From: Haloferax sulfurifontis ATCC BAA-897
GTDB taxonomy: Archaea > Halobacteriota > Halobacteria > Halobacteriales > Haloferacaceae
Direction of reading: 5' to 3'
Assembly (NCBI RefSeq): GCF_000337835.1
Contig: NZ_AOLM01000004.1
Location: forward strand, 124,001 to 188,000
Length of the DNA: 64,000 nucleotides
Positions 36,121 through 45,200 of this stretch are shown here, in pieces. The notes beneath the pieces were generated by a model. It worked only from the letters and a program-made list of their open reading frames with translations, did not search any database and was not told the DNA's origin. The first letter of the stretch is position 1; every line of letters begins with the position of its first letter. Both the position numbers and the translations under genes were made by a program.

Positions 36121-36450
36121 ATGGCACTCGGAGGAACCGCGAAGAAGCTCCAGAAGGTCGCAGAGATGGCCGAAGACGTGTACAAGAAGCTCAACGAACT
36201 GCGCGAGCAGGTCGTCGAGGTCCGCGAGACGGTCAACGAGACGAAGTCGCGCGTCGACCGACTCGAAGCCGAGAACGCCGAACAGCGGGCGATTCTCGAA
36301 GCCATCGCCGAAGAGCAGGGTATCGACCTCGACGCCGTCATCGCCGACGCACACATCGCCGAGGCCGAGGAGGACGCGGCCGGCGACGAGACCGCAGACG
36401 CCGACGCATCTGACGCCGACGCGTCGAGTGACGCCACCGACGAAGCGTAA
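36121..36450 (+). CDS. coiled-coil acidic protein, conserved haloarchaeal
   Basis: A 109-residue protein: 'MALGGTAKKLQKVAEMAEDVYKKLNELREQVVEVRETVNETKSRVDRLEAENAEQRAILEAIAEEQ' is a continuous heptad-type coiled coil of about 65 residues, then a short 'IDLDAVIADAHI' helix and an Asp/Ala/Glu tail. It resembles the DUF5798 group. Likely an oligomerising scaffold; function unknown. Start 36121 is the only good Met and lies 98 bp after the permease stop. Confidence 0.78.
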   Translation: MALGGTAKKLQKVAEMAEDVYKKLNELREQVVEVRETVNETKSRVDRLEAENAEQRAILEAIAEEQGIDLDAVIADAHIAEAEEDAAGDETADADASDADASSDATDEA

Positions 36451-36622
36451 GCCGACTAGCCCCTCCGTCTCTCTGGTTCTCTTTCGGCACCACGCTCCCG
36501 TCGGAGCCCCGACTCGGACTTCAGAGCGGCGTCTCTCGACTCGTTCTCGTGCGAGTCCGCTTCCGGCGAGGGGGAACGACGGGATGAAAACGTTCAGGGT
36601 CTGGGGCAACTTTTGCCCGCGT

Positions 36623-37603
36623 ATGACCACGCACCGCGGCCCCTTCGACTCGGTGCTCGACACCGTCGGCGAGACGCCGCTCGTCAGGGTCCACGCGTCG
36701 CCCGACGAGGTGCCCGTCTACGCGAAGCTCGAATCGTTCAACCCGGGCGCGAGCGTCAAGGACCGCATCGGGAAGTACATGCTCGAACGGATGCTCGAAT
36801 CTGGCGAGCTCCCCGAGGGCGGCACCATCGTCGAGCCGACCGCCGGCAACACCGGTATCGGCTTCGCCGTCGCGGCCGGCCAGCTCGGCATCCGCGCGGT
36901 GTTCGTCGTCCCCGAGCGGTTCAGCGTGGAGAAACAGACGCTCATGCGCGCGCTCGGAGCCGACGTGGTGAACACGCCCACCGCCGACGGGATGGGCGGC
37001 GCTATCGACCGCGCCCACAAGCTCGCCGACGAACTCGACGACGCCGTCGTCCCCCAGCAGTTCTCCAATCCGCTCAACCCCGAGGCGCACTACGAGACGA
37101 CCGCGCCCGAGATTTACGACGCGCTCGACGGCGCGGTCGGCGCGCTCGTCGCCGGCTGTGGCACCGCGGGCACGCTCATGGGGCTGGCGCGCTACGGCCG
37201 CGAACGCCACGAAGACACGTTCGTCACCGCCGTCGAACCCGAGGGGTCGCTCTACGCCCGGCTCCACGGCCGCGACGTGGCGGAGGCGTCGTACAAGACC
37301 GAGGGCATCGGCACGCACGACCCCGCGACCAACGAGCTGTTCGACCCCGAACTGGTGGACGAAATCGTCCAAATCGGCGACCGCGACACCCACGCCGAGA
37401 TGCAACGCCTCGCCGCGGAGGAGGGACACCTCGTCGCGTCGAGCGCCGCCGCCAACTCGCTGGCCGCCATCGACGTGGCCGAGCGCGCCGCCGCCGGCGA
37501 CCTCGACCTCCCCCACGACGCCGTGGTCACGGTGTTCCCCGACTCCTCGGAGCGATACCTCTCGAAGGGCGTCTACGGCGACTTCGAGTCGTGGGAAGGG
37601 TAG
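36623..37603 (+). CDS. PLP-dependent cysteine synthase / cystathionine beta-synthase family enzyme
   Basis: A 326-residue fold-type-II PLP enzyme for beta-replacement on serine or O-acetylserine. The PLP lysine is in 'FNPGASVKDRIGKYMLERM', the substrate loop is 'IVEPTAGNTGIGFAVAAGQLGIRAVFVVPE' (TAGNT), and the phosphate cup is 'GALVAGCGTAGTLMGLARY'. 'EGIGTHDPATNELFDPELVDEIVQI' is in the usual place. The length fits the catalytic core without a regulatory CBS pair. Whether cysteine or cystathionine is made cannot be read from the sequence. Confidence 0.9.
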   Translation: MTTHRGPFDSVLDTVGETPLVRVHASPDEVPVYAKLESFNPGASVKDRIGKYMLERMLESGELPEGGTIVEPTAGNTGIGFAVAAGQLGIRAVFVVPERFSVEKQTLMRALGADVVNTPTADGMGGAIDRAHKLADELDDAVVPQQFSNPLNPEAHYETTAPEIYDALDGAVGALVAGCGTAGTLMGLARYGRERHEDTFVTAVEPEGSLYARLHGRDVAEASYKTEGIGTHDPATNELFDPELVDEIVQIGDRDTHAEMQRLAAEEGHLVASSAAANSLAAIDVAERAAAGDLDLPHDAVVTVFPDSSERYLSKGVYGDFESWEG

Positions 37604-37654
37604 CAAAGGCCGGCCGGAAGCCGACCCGGGTCGAACCGCCGGTTCGGCGGGCGC

Positions 37655-38074
37655 TCAGGCGAGCCGCGAGTGCTCGACCTTGAAGCACCGGTCCTGAACG
37701 AACGAGAGCCCCGCCTCCTCGGCGCGGGCGGCCGCGTCGTCGTCGCGGATGCCGAGTTGGAGCCAGACGGCGGCCACGTCGCCGCGGGCGTCGGCGCGCT
37801 CGATTGCGGCGTCGACGATGTCGCCCGCCTCCTCGGACGGTCGGAACACGTCGACGATATCGACGTCCTCGTCCACGTCGGCGAGCGAGTCGTACGCCGT
37901 CTCGCCGAGAATCTCGTCGTGGAACGGGTTGACGGGGACGACGCGGTAGCCCTGTCTCTGTATGTACGCCGGGACGTCGTGGGCGGGCTTGCCGGGCGTG
38001 GCCGAACAGCCGACGACCGCGACGGTCTCGGCGTCGAACAGCGCGCGGATGTCGTCGTCGCTGGTGATGGGCAT
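37655..38074 (-). CDS. CoA-binding (succinyl-CoA ligase-like) protein
   Basis: A 139-residue single Rossmann-domain protein. 'ETVAVVGCSATPGKPAHDVPAYIQRQGYRVVPVNPFHDEILGETAYDSLADVDEDVDIVDVFRPSEEAGDIVDAAI' is the CoA_binding_2 pattern, followed by 'AVWLQLGIRDDDAAARAEEAGLSFVQDRCFKVEH', with Cys in the position conserved in the family. These proteins bind CoA or acyl-CoA; they are not known to have catalytic activity. It is transcribed convergently with the PLP enzyme. Confidence 0.88.
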   Translation of the reverse strand: MPITSDDDIRALFDAETVAVVGCSATPGKPAHDVPAYIQRQGYRVVPVNPFHDEILGETAYDSLADVDEDVDIVDVFRPSEEAGDIVDAAIERADARGDVAAVWLQLGIRDDDAAARAEEAGLSFVQDRCFKVEHSRLA

Positions 38075-38212
38075 ACGTACGAGGAGACGGGGCGCGGATA
38101 AAAACGTCAGGCGGCTGTGCGGCGCGGCCGCCGTCCCACTCCCGCCCGTCGGTCCGCAGTCTCTGGTCTCTGGAATCGACGTCTCACAGTCGTAGACGGC
38201 GCGAGGTCTCGT

Positions 38213-38824
38213 CTAGTGGTCCGCGATGCGGATGTCCGGCGGCGCGTCCTCGTGGGTCGTGATGATGCCGTCGAAAAGCTGTTTGATGGTGTTCATCGTC
38301 CGGTCGTCGTGGGCGTCGGCGTCGATGGTGAACAGGCCGAGTCCGCCCACGCTCTGGATGCGGCCGGTGAACACGTGGAGGAACCGGAAGACGGTCTGGA
38401 GGTCGGCGTACATCAGGAGCGTCGACAGCGAGTGGAGCATGATGCGGTTCTCCGAGAGCCCGCGGTCCTGGTAGTACTCCTGCAGAATCTCCGAAAGCTT
38501 GATTCCGATACCGGTCATGTCGACCGGCGACGACGTGTAGCGGATTCGCTCGTCGTCGCGGACTTCGCCGACGCCCTGCTGTTTCGTGACGCAGTCGACG
38601 ACTGCGACGGGTTTGCCCTCGTAGTCGAGTCGTTTGCCGAAGTCCGAGAGGATGCGGTCCGCGCCGTCTTTGGTCGTGACGATGATTGACCCCTCGCCGT
38701 TTCGAGTCCCCGCCGCGAGGATGTCGAGCGCCAGCGAGCGCTTGCCGGTCAGCGGCGGTCCGACGAGGAGGAGGTTCGTGCCCGGTTCGACCTCGACGTC
38801 GAGATCAGCGCCCAGGTTATACAT
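38213..38824 (-). CDS. RecA/KaiC-superfamily ATPase-like protein
   Basis: A 203-residue haloarchaeal protein of the RecA/RadA/GvpD-like P-loop group. Walker A is 'NLLLVGPPLTGKRSLALDIL', and 'GSIIVTTKDGADRIL', 'VAVVDCVTKQQG' and 'NRIMLHSLSTLLMYADLQTVFRFLHVFTGRI' follow the fold. The Walker B acidic residue is weak, so ATP hydrolysis may be lost. Homologues sit in haloarchaeal signalling clusters. Start 38824 (MYNLGADLDV) is preferred over GTG 38866. An AT-rich TATA-like tract (AGAATATTAC on the minus strand) lies at about 38925-38934. Confidence 0.8.
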   Translation of the reverse strand: MYNLGADLDVEVEPGTNLLLVGPPLTGKRSLALDILAAGTRNGEGSIIVTTKDGADRILSDFGKRLDYEGKPVAVVDCVTKQQGVGEVRDDERIRYTSSPVDMTGIGIKLSEILQEYYQDRGLSENRIMLHSLSTLLMYADLQTVFRFLHVFTGRIQSVGGLGLFTIDADAHDDRTMNTIKQLFDGIITTHEDAPPDIRIADH

Positions 38825-39010
38825 GCAGGTACCTCGGCTCGATGTCGTCGACTCCGAGGAATGCACTCGCCTGACGCTTCCGCTCGCCGGGGGTCATCGG
38901 ATAGTACGACCATACAGTGAGCCGGTAATATTCTTTTTGATTGGAGGATCGAACACTTCCGGTTCGTCGGGGTGTTCTCCGGGAACTGACCGGTCGCTCG
39001 TCCCCACCGT

Positions 39011-39865
39011 TTATATGAGTCCTCCCGCCGGTGCCGCCGCCCGTCCGAGGATGAACGCGAACGCCGCGAGGAACATTCCGTGTTTGAGCCGACGCTGGGC
39101 CGCGGCCGGGTCACTGAACGACCGGGCGGCGGCGACGAGCATGAGCGCGTCGGCGGGGACGACCACGGCGAGGTACGCCAGTCCGAACTCCCCCCGGACG
39201 AACGGCACCGCGCTCGCGCCGACCGCGACCACGAGGACGGCCGCACCGAACCACAGCGACGCCGCCTCGCCGACGACGATGGGGAGCGTCCGAAGCCCCT
39301 CGGCTCTGTCGCCGCCGATGTCTTCGACGTCCTTGACGATTTCGCGGGTCAGCGTCGCCAGCGCGGCGAGCACGCAGAGGACGGCCGCGCCCAACGGCTC
39401 GCCGATGGCCGCGCCGCCGAACAGGAACGTCGAGCCGGTGAGCGCGGCGACGACGACGTTGCCGACGCCGGGGAGTCCCTTGAAGAACTCCGTGTACGCG
39501 AGGAGCGCGACGAGGTTGACCACGGCGATGGCGATGGCGACGACCGGGAGGACGAGCGCCGAGACGACCGCGCCGCCGAACAGCGCGACGCTGAACCACT
39601 TGGCCTCGGCGGCGCTCACCGCGCCGCGGGGAATCGGCCGGTCCGGTCGGTTGATGCGGTCGATGTCGCGGTCGAAGTAGTCGTTGACGGCGTTGCCCGC
39701 GCCCGTGGCGAACACGGTGGCGAGCACCGCCGCGACGACGACGAGCGCATCGCTCGGGGACGCCCCGGCGACGAACGCCCCGGTGAACGTGAGCACGCCC
39801 GCGGCGACCGCGTTTCCCGGTCGGGTGAGTTCGGCGAACCCGCGCGCCCGCGCTCCGAGAGACAT
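39011..39865 (-). CDS. UbiA prenyltransferase, DGGGP synthase-like
   Basis: A 284-residue membrane protein with about eight helices. The first diphosphate motif is 'GNAVNDYFDRDIDRINRPDRPIPRG' and the second is 'REIVKDVEDIGGDRAEGLRTLPIVVG'. This pair, with the 'RPGNAVAAGVLTFTGAFVAG' N-terminus, is characteristic of archaeal digeranylgeranylglyceryl phosphate synthase, which adds the second C20 chain to make the ether-lipid backbone. A quinone prenyltransferase is the alternative, but MenA is present at 13173. TATA box 39887-39897 (minus) gives a leaderless start at 39865. Confidence 0.88.
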   Translation of the reverse strand: MSLGARARGFAELTRPGNAVAAGVLTFTGAFVAGASPSDALVVVAAVLATVFATGAGNAVNDYFDRDIDRINRPDRPIPRGAVSAAEAKWFSVALFGGAVVSALVLPVVAIAIAVVNLVALLAYTEFFKGLPGVGNVVVAALTGSTFLFGGAAIGEPLGAAVLCVLAALATLTREIVKDVEDIGGDRAEGLRTLPIVVGEAASLWFGAAVLVVAVGASAVPFVRGEFGLAYLAVVVPADALMLVAAARSFSDPAAAQRRLKHGMFLAAFAFILGRAAAPAGGLI

Positions 39866-39886
39866 ACCCCGTATTGTTCCGAGGTC

Positions 39887-39897
39887 GGGTATAAATC
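39887..39897 (-). promoter_or_regulatory. TATA box for the DGGGP synthase gene
   Basis: On the minus strand the sequence reads GATTTATACCC and is centred about 27 bp before the ATG at 39865, the spacing for a leaderless transcript. Confidence 0.65.
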
Positions 39898-39959
39898 GCG
39901 CGGAGTCGCCGCCTCGAATCAATCCATTTAAAGCAGTCCACAACAGACGAAGTCATGTA

Positions 39960-40034
39960 GGGCGCTTAGCTCAGTCTGGACAGAGTGCTTGGCTTCGGAC
40001 CAAGTTGCCGTGGGTTCAAATCCTGCAGCGCCCA
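39960..40034 (+). tRNA. tRNA-Arg (anticodon TCG)
   Basis: A 7-bp acceptor stem pairs GGGCGCT (39960-39966) with AGCGCCC (40027-40033), discriminator A40034. The D arm is TAGCTCAGTCTGGACAGAGTGC. The anticodon stem CTTGG/CCAAG encloses CTTCGGA with anticodon TCG, and the T loop is GTGGG-TTCAAAT-CCTGC. No intron is present and CCA is not encoded. A change of gene content and composition begins right after its 3' end, and a tyrosine integrase lies 0.7 kb on, so this tRNA is the probable integration site of the element to its right. Confidence 0.95.
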
Positions 40035-40175
40035 TTCGTTTTCCGAACGATCTAGATTCAACAGACGGCGTAGACTTCCTTTTAAACAAGTCGCTCTTCG
40101 CGCGAAAGAGTCCGTTCCGATCCATCACGGGGGTCGTCGCCGTCATGCGATTCGCTAGCGCTAAAGTATCGGCGT

Positions 40176-40193
40176 ACCCACAAAAAGGTGGGT
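40176..40193. other. small hairpin in the gap after the tRNA
   Basis: ACCCAC and GTGGGT form a 6-bp stem around AAAAAG. It lies in the 259-bp gap between the tRNA and the first small gene of the island. It is possibly a terminator or an integrase arm site; otherwise 40035-40293 contains no gene I can support. Confidence 0.35.
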
Positions 40194-40293
40194 GGTCCTC
40201 GTCATTGATCAATATAGGGATGAAACGCTCAACGAAAGGGAGATGCTCTGACCGGGCGCTGGGGTTTTGTTAGTTGACGAAATATGATTCGAT

Positions 40294-40488
40294 ATGGCTG
40301 ACGGTCGCCCGCCGTCCAGCGAGGAATTTCGCCGCTACATCGCCAGTCTCCATCAATTAAACCGGATGTGTAGACGTCCAACCGACAGCCCCGCCGAAGA
40401 CGGATTCACTGAACAGGTGGATGATGATGACCTCGAACGCGAACTTGATGACCTAGAAGAGGAACTTCGGGAAGACAGATTACTCTGA
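40294..40488 (+). CDS. small acidic helical protein, unknown
   Basis: A 64-residue frame: a basic-polar N-terminal half ('RPPSSEEFRRYIASLHQLNRMCRRPTDS') and an acidic helix ('DDDLERELDDLEEELREDRLL'). There is no domain I recognise. It is the first gene after the attachment tRNA, facing the integrase gene, the place where excision factors often lie, but there is no DNA-binding motif to back that. The acidic heptad end suggests oligomerisation. Confidence 0.5.
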   Translation: MADGRPPSSEEFRRYIASLHQLNRMCRRPTDSPAEDGFTEQVDDDDLERELDDLEEELREDRLL

Positions 40489-40698
40489 ACGGTATGCGGT
40501 TTACCCGTCTGGATCTCGTTCGTCGCCAGCATTCGACGTCGATACACAATAACTCGTTCTCCTTCTGTGATTCCCAGAGGTAGACTAGGATAATTCACAG
40601 ATGCAGTGCGCCATATCGTACTACCCCGCACCGCTGGGGACGTCCTCACGGAAATGTTTTTCGCTGAATCGGACCGGGCGCGCGCCCGGCCAGCGCGT

Positions 40699-42138
40699 CT
40701 ACTGAAAGAGAAGAGAGAGGTCCACAGCCAATGGACCCACAACCAGCACGAGATACGCAGCCATCCCTTTCGCCAGTCGTTCCGCACTTGGAACAGCGCC
40801 CTCATCAGCAGTCCAGTACTCAGTCCACTCCTGACCCAGCCGCGACCACACAGCCCCAACCGAAAATGCGGCTGCGCCCGTGATCGTCGCCGCCGCCATT
40901 CTGTTGCTGTCGTGGTCACCGTCGTAATAGTCCGACAGCCGTGTGTCAACCGTCTCCGCCCGGTAGTCTTCCGGTGGCGCATGTTCGCTTGGATCTACGC
41001 GGTGTGGGTCTTCGATGTCTGCAATCGTTGTCGCAGTCGTCACGGGCCGACCGTCCTCGAACTGGACGCGGTCGGAATCCCGCTTTATGTTACCAGGGAG
41101 ATCGTGTTTCCGGGGGTCGTAACTCAACTCGTCCACGTCAGGGAAGCCAGCGTACTTGAAAGGGAGCGACGCCTTGCGCGGATGGACAAGCTGAATCGGA
41201 GTGTCACGTTGCTCGTGGTGGCGGGTAAGCCGGACATCCCGGTCGAACCGAATTCCATCTGGCGTGATCGGCGCGAACGGCTCCCCCTGGAACGGGGTCG
41301 GGTTCATCACGACTGGATACCGATACCCAGGTTCGGCCGGCACGACCGGCGGCGCTTCGTCTTCCTTCCCGAGCAGCGAGTACACCTTGTGACTGGTAAT
41401 GCGACCACTCTGCCGCAGGTACCGGGCGGCAGTCTGGATATCCTGCCAACCCGCAAGATCACAGAGCATCTTCGGATCAACCGAGATGTCCGCAAGAAAC
41501 GTGAGACCAGTCGCCCGGAGCGGATGGGGGGACAGCTCATCAGGGTCCAAGCCGTTGGCGTTTTCTGCAGCTTTCGTAATCAGTCGGCTCACCGAGTACC
41601 GCTGGTGTTGAAGGCAGTCATTGTGGTCGAAAAAGGTCATCAGGCACGCAGTGATGCGCTCAGACCACCCGAATGGGACAGTGCGTGCTGACCGGTCGTA
41701 TTTGGGCTCCCAGCGCTCACTATAGAGGATGTCCTCAAGTGTCTCCGGCCGACAGTAGCTAGCCTTCTCAACGACGGTATCGCGGGCGTCTGCGTTCAGG
41801 TCTCGCCACTTGACGTCATCAGCCCACTCGCCCTTATCTTGTAGCTCCTTTAGTCCGCGGCGGCCCCAGATGTCGCGGGCAGTGAGCCAGCATCGTTTGC
41901 AGCCGCAGGGGTCATAGCTCGGGATCTTGATTTCGCCTCGCCGCCAGTCGATCCACTCCTCACGGAGGTGCTGGATCTCTTGGAGACGGAGACCTAGTCG
42001 CCCTGCGAGTAGGATGATGTAGCAGGCGGCGAGTCGCGCACTAGGATTCTTAATCTTGAGCGCACCCTGATAGAGTCTGAAATAGGCGTCGGTGTTGAGG
42101 GCTTTATCGGCCGATGGAAGAGCGTTTGGGTTCGTCAT
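40699..42138 (-). CDS. tyrosine recombinase/integrase with C-terminal membrane tail
   Basis: It should insert and excise the island at tRNA-Arg. The 479-residue protein has the catalytic set of phage-type integrases: Arg in 'AGRLGLRLQEIQHLREEW', the 'SPHPLRATGLTFLADI' box (H..R), 'LAGWQDIQTAARYLRQSG' with the nucleophile Tyr. A Cys-rich insert ('YDPCGCKRCWLTARDIWGRRG') may bind metal. The last about 230 residues are not recombinase-like and end with two hydrophobic segments ('MAAATITGAAAFSVGAVW' and 'GMAAYLVLVVGPLAVDLSLLF'), so the protein may be membrane-anchored. ATG 42138 is preferred over GTG 42144. Confidence 0.87.
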   Translation of the reverse strand: MTNPNALPSADKALNTDAYFRLYQGALKIKNPSARLAACYIILLAGRLGLRLQEIQHLREEWIDWRRGEIKIPSYDPCGCKRCWLTARDIWGRRGLKELQDKGEWADDVKWRDLNADARDTVVEKASYCRPETLEDILYSERWEPKYDRSARTVPFGWSERITACLMTFFDHNDCLQHQRYSVSRLITKAAENANGLDPDELSPHPLRATGLTFLADISVDPKMLCDLAGWQDIQTAARYLRQSGRITSHKVYSLLGKEDEAPPVVPAEPGYRYPVVMNPTPFQGEPFAPITPDGIRFDRDVRLTRHHEQRDTPIQLVHPRKASLPFKYAGFPDVDELSYDPRKHDLPGNIKRDSDRVQFEDGRPVTTATTIADIEDPHRVDPSEHAPPEDYRAETVDTRLSDYYDGDHDSNRMAAATITGAAAFSVGAVWSRLGQEWTEYWTADEGAVPSAERLAKGMAAYLVLVVGPLAVDLSLLFQ

Positions 42139-42201
42139 GCACACCTCATATGAGCGTTTGCGGTAAAAGGGTCAGCCGTGAGACAGGGACGTAACTGACA
42201 G

Positions 42202-45200
42202 CTACTGGCGAACCAGAGAGGCGAGTCTCCGTTCGACAATCTCTGACGGCCACGATGATTCGATTGTGTCACGCTCAACTCCGAAGGTCTCCACTGCCCG
42301 ATTCACGGTGGTTGTCGAGCATTCCTGTTGCTCGAAGAGGTACGAGTAGGCTGTCACCTGTAGCTCGTACCGACGTCTTGTCTCTGGCGTTTGGTTCGTC
42401 AGTGTAATCTTCACGTCGGAAACGTGCCGTTCGCCCGAATGTAACTCGACGACGAAGTCGCTCGTCCCGTGGATCTCGATCTCGACGTCGTCGATTGTCA
42501 CGAGTCCATCGACAGGTCTCTCGACGGCAACCCGGTCGGCCCGCTGAATCCGACTCCACAGGTCCGACGCTAGGAAGTCGTCCAATACCTCCTCTCTGAA
42601 GAAGTTGAACAGTCCGTCACGTTCGTCCTCGTCGATTCGCGGAGCGTGGTCATCCACGACGTCGTCGAACACGTGGCGAACTTCGCTCTCTGCCGAACGA
42701 AGTGTCTCTTCGGACATCTCGCGTTCGACGAGCGTGGTCAGAGCCTCGTGTAAGCAGGTGCCGACATCGTCCGGACCCAGTTCGTCGAACTGGAGAGGGA
42801 CATCGTCAGGAACGTCGTTAGCCTCTGTGTGCAGAGCTTTCCCGAGGAGGTGATTGAGAACCTGTGCGTCGGGGTCGTCCGTGAGTGGGTACATCGTACT
42901 TGGGTTGATGAACCGTGGAACCCACGGGTCAAGATCCGCGCGACGCGGTGGATTGACGGCAACGTCGTCGTTACGGGATGTGGATCTATTCGTCCACGTA
43001 GCGCGAAGCTCGACGTCGTTGACGCCGACGTCGAACGCTCCCGTCTCTGTATCGACCGTGTAGGACCCAGTCTGATCGCCGTTGAAGTTGAGTCCGTCCC
43101 GTATCGTGTCGAGCCACCGGTCACGAGGACGGGGTTCACCGGGTAGCGACCGTGGAAGCGGTACGACGAGGTGATCTCTCGCCCGCGTGAGCGCGACGTA
43201 CAGGAGTCGCCACGCCTCGGCTCGCTCGTTCGCCGCAACTCGCCTGAGGCGTTCGGGACCGACAAGTGACGTCGAGTCCGCGGACTCGGCGACGTCGTCG
43301 CACCAGTGACCCGTGGCCCACCGCAATCCGACGTCGCGGTCGCGCGTGTCCTCCGGGTCGTAGAGCCCGTTGACGAACGGTGGGAGCGAAGTGTCCGAGG
43401 GAATGTCGGTGTCGGTCGGGGGTGCGAGTCCGGCTATGTTCCCTTGAGTGATGAAGCGTTGGGCCTGTGGCCCGTGCTTCCAGAGGCCGAATCCGGGATT
43501 CGCAATCACGACGACGTCGTCTTGGTCGCCCTTCGCGTCGTGTATCGTGCGGAATTCGACGTCGTGACTCGTGTCTGCCGTACTCGGCTGGTTCGGCCCC
43601 ATGTAGGTATTTTCTCGAAATGGGGCGATCAGCTCAGTGAGTTCGAGGGGAGTGAAGTGCTCGTCCGCTTCCCACTCTTCTATGGTTTCTACGAGTGCAT
43701 CGAGGTTGGCGACTCGCTGTGCAGAATCGACGTCAAAGCATCTGTTGGGATCTGCTCGAAGGGCGAGTCTCTCGATGATGTCCTCGATATAGACTGCAGC
43801 GGGACGGGAGAGGAAGCTATCGCGCCGTTCGCGCAGTTCAGCGAGGCCATCGAGTAGGTGCTGGTGAGAATCCGACAGATTGCAGTCGTCGAGAACCGCG
43901 TCGATGTCCCAACGATGGGTTTCGAAGTTGCTTGCAAGTGGTTCGAGACCGAGGTTCGACTCGGTGACGAGGTTGCGGGTTCGCTCTGGGTCAGCAGGCG
44001 CGACCAGCCATTCACAGACATCGAGAACTGCGTCCACGACGTCACACTCAAAGAGATCTTCGCTCGCGTTTCGAACGCTGAGTCCCATCTCCTCGAACGC
44101 CTCTTCGTAGGCGTCCATCTTCGACGACCATCTGAACAGAACCGTAATTCCGAGAGGCTCTCCGCCGTCGTCGGTGAACGTCCCATCCGCGAGTCCCTTC
44201 GAGACCAGTGTCGCTAACGTCGTCGCTTCGCCACGGCCTTCGACAGGTTTGACCCACGTGTAGGAATCGGGGTCAGAAGCCAGAGGGTCGAAGGACGCGA
44301 TGTGGACACTCGATTCGTCGGTCGAATCTCGATCCGCTTCGAGCCCAGGGTATCGGACGTCCAACTCTCCAATGTTCCCACGTGCTGGATCGGTGAGAGC
44401 CGTCTCAGAGATTTCGTTGATCGCACTGGCTATGTCGGGGACGCACCGGTACGTGGTCTTCGCGGTCCGGTGCTCGTGGACGTCCCAGTCGATCCCGAGG
44501 TATTCTCCTTCGACCGTCGCCGTCTCGAAGAGAGTTGGTTCCGCGTGCCTCCACAAGTAGACGCTCTGGAGCAGGTCACCGGCACCCAACACACGCGTAG
44601 TGGGTGTAACTAAGTGTGAGAGGGCAGCGTGCTGTATCGACGAGACGTCTTGCGCTTCGTCGATGATCAAGCTCTGCACCCGCGTATGGTACCGCTGTCT
44701 GATCCGGGTACGGTGCGCGTCATCGACGTCGTCGAGGCGGTCGTCGAAGTAGGCGTCCACGAGATAAGCGACGTCCGTATGCGACACGACTCCGAGGTCA
44801 CGGATGGTCTGCCGGTACGTTCGCCGGTACTCTTCAAGTACAACACAGAGGTCATCGATGCGTGCGCTCCAGTCGTCGTGGAGCGCCGAATCTGCCTCAT
44901 AGATCTTCTCTCGGTCGTCCTCGTCGATATCGTCGTAGGCACTCTCGTCAACGTCTGCTCCGACACAGCGATTAGCCGCGGCGACGACGTCGTCGAACGC
45001 TTTCGGGCGACCATCCGCGTACACGTCTTCGAAGGTCTGTTCCAGTTCAGTTCGGAACTCGTCTGTAGAGATCCGACGGTCCCGGCAATGTGCGACGGCT
45101 GTCTCAAGCATTTCGCTCACGTCGTCGTCGAATTCGGCATCGGGATAGGCATCCTCCAGCCGTTCCAGCCGCCGCGCCAAGTTCGAATCGTTCTGGATAG

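Noticed and set aside
40606-41691. Long open frame antisense to the integrase (361 codons)
   Set aside because: It mirrors the integrase frame; the integrase reads with catalytic motifs while this one is Arg/Pro-rich without domains. In GC-rich DNA long antisense frames are expected.
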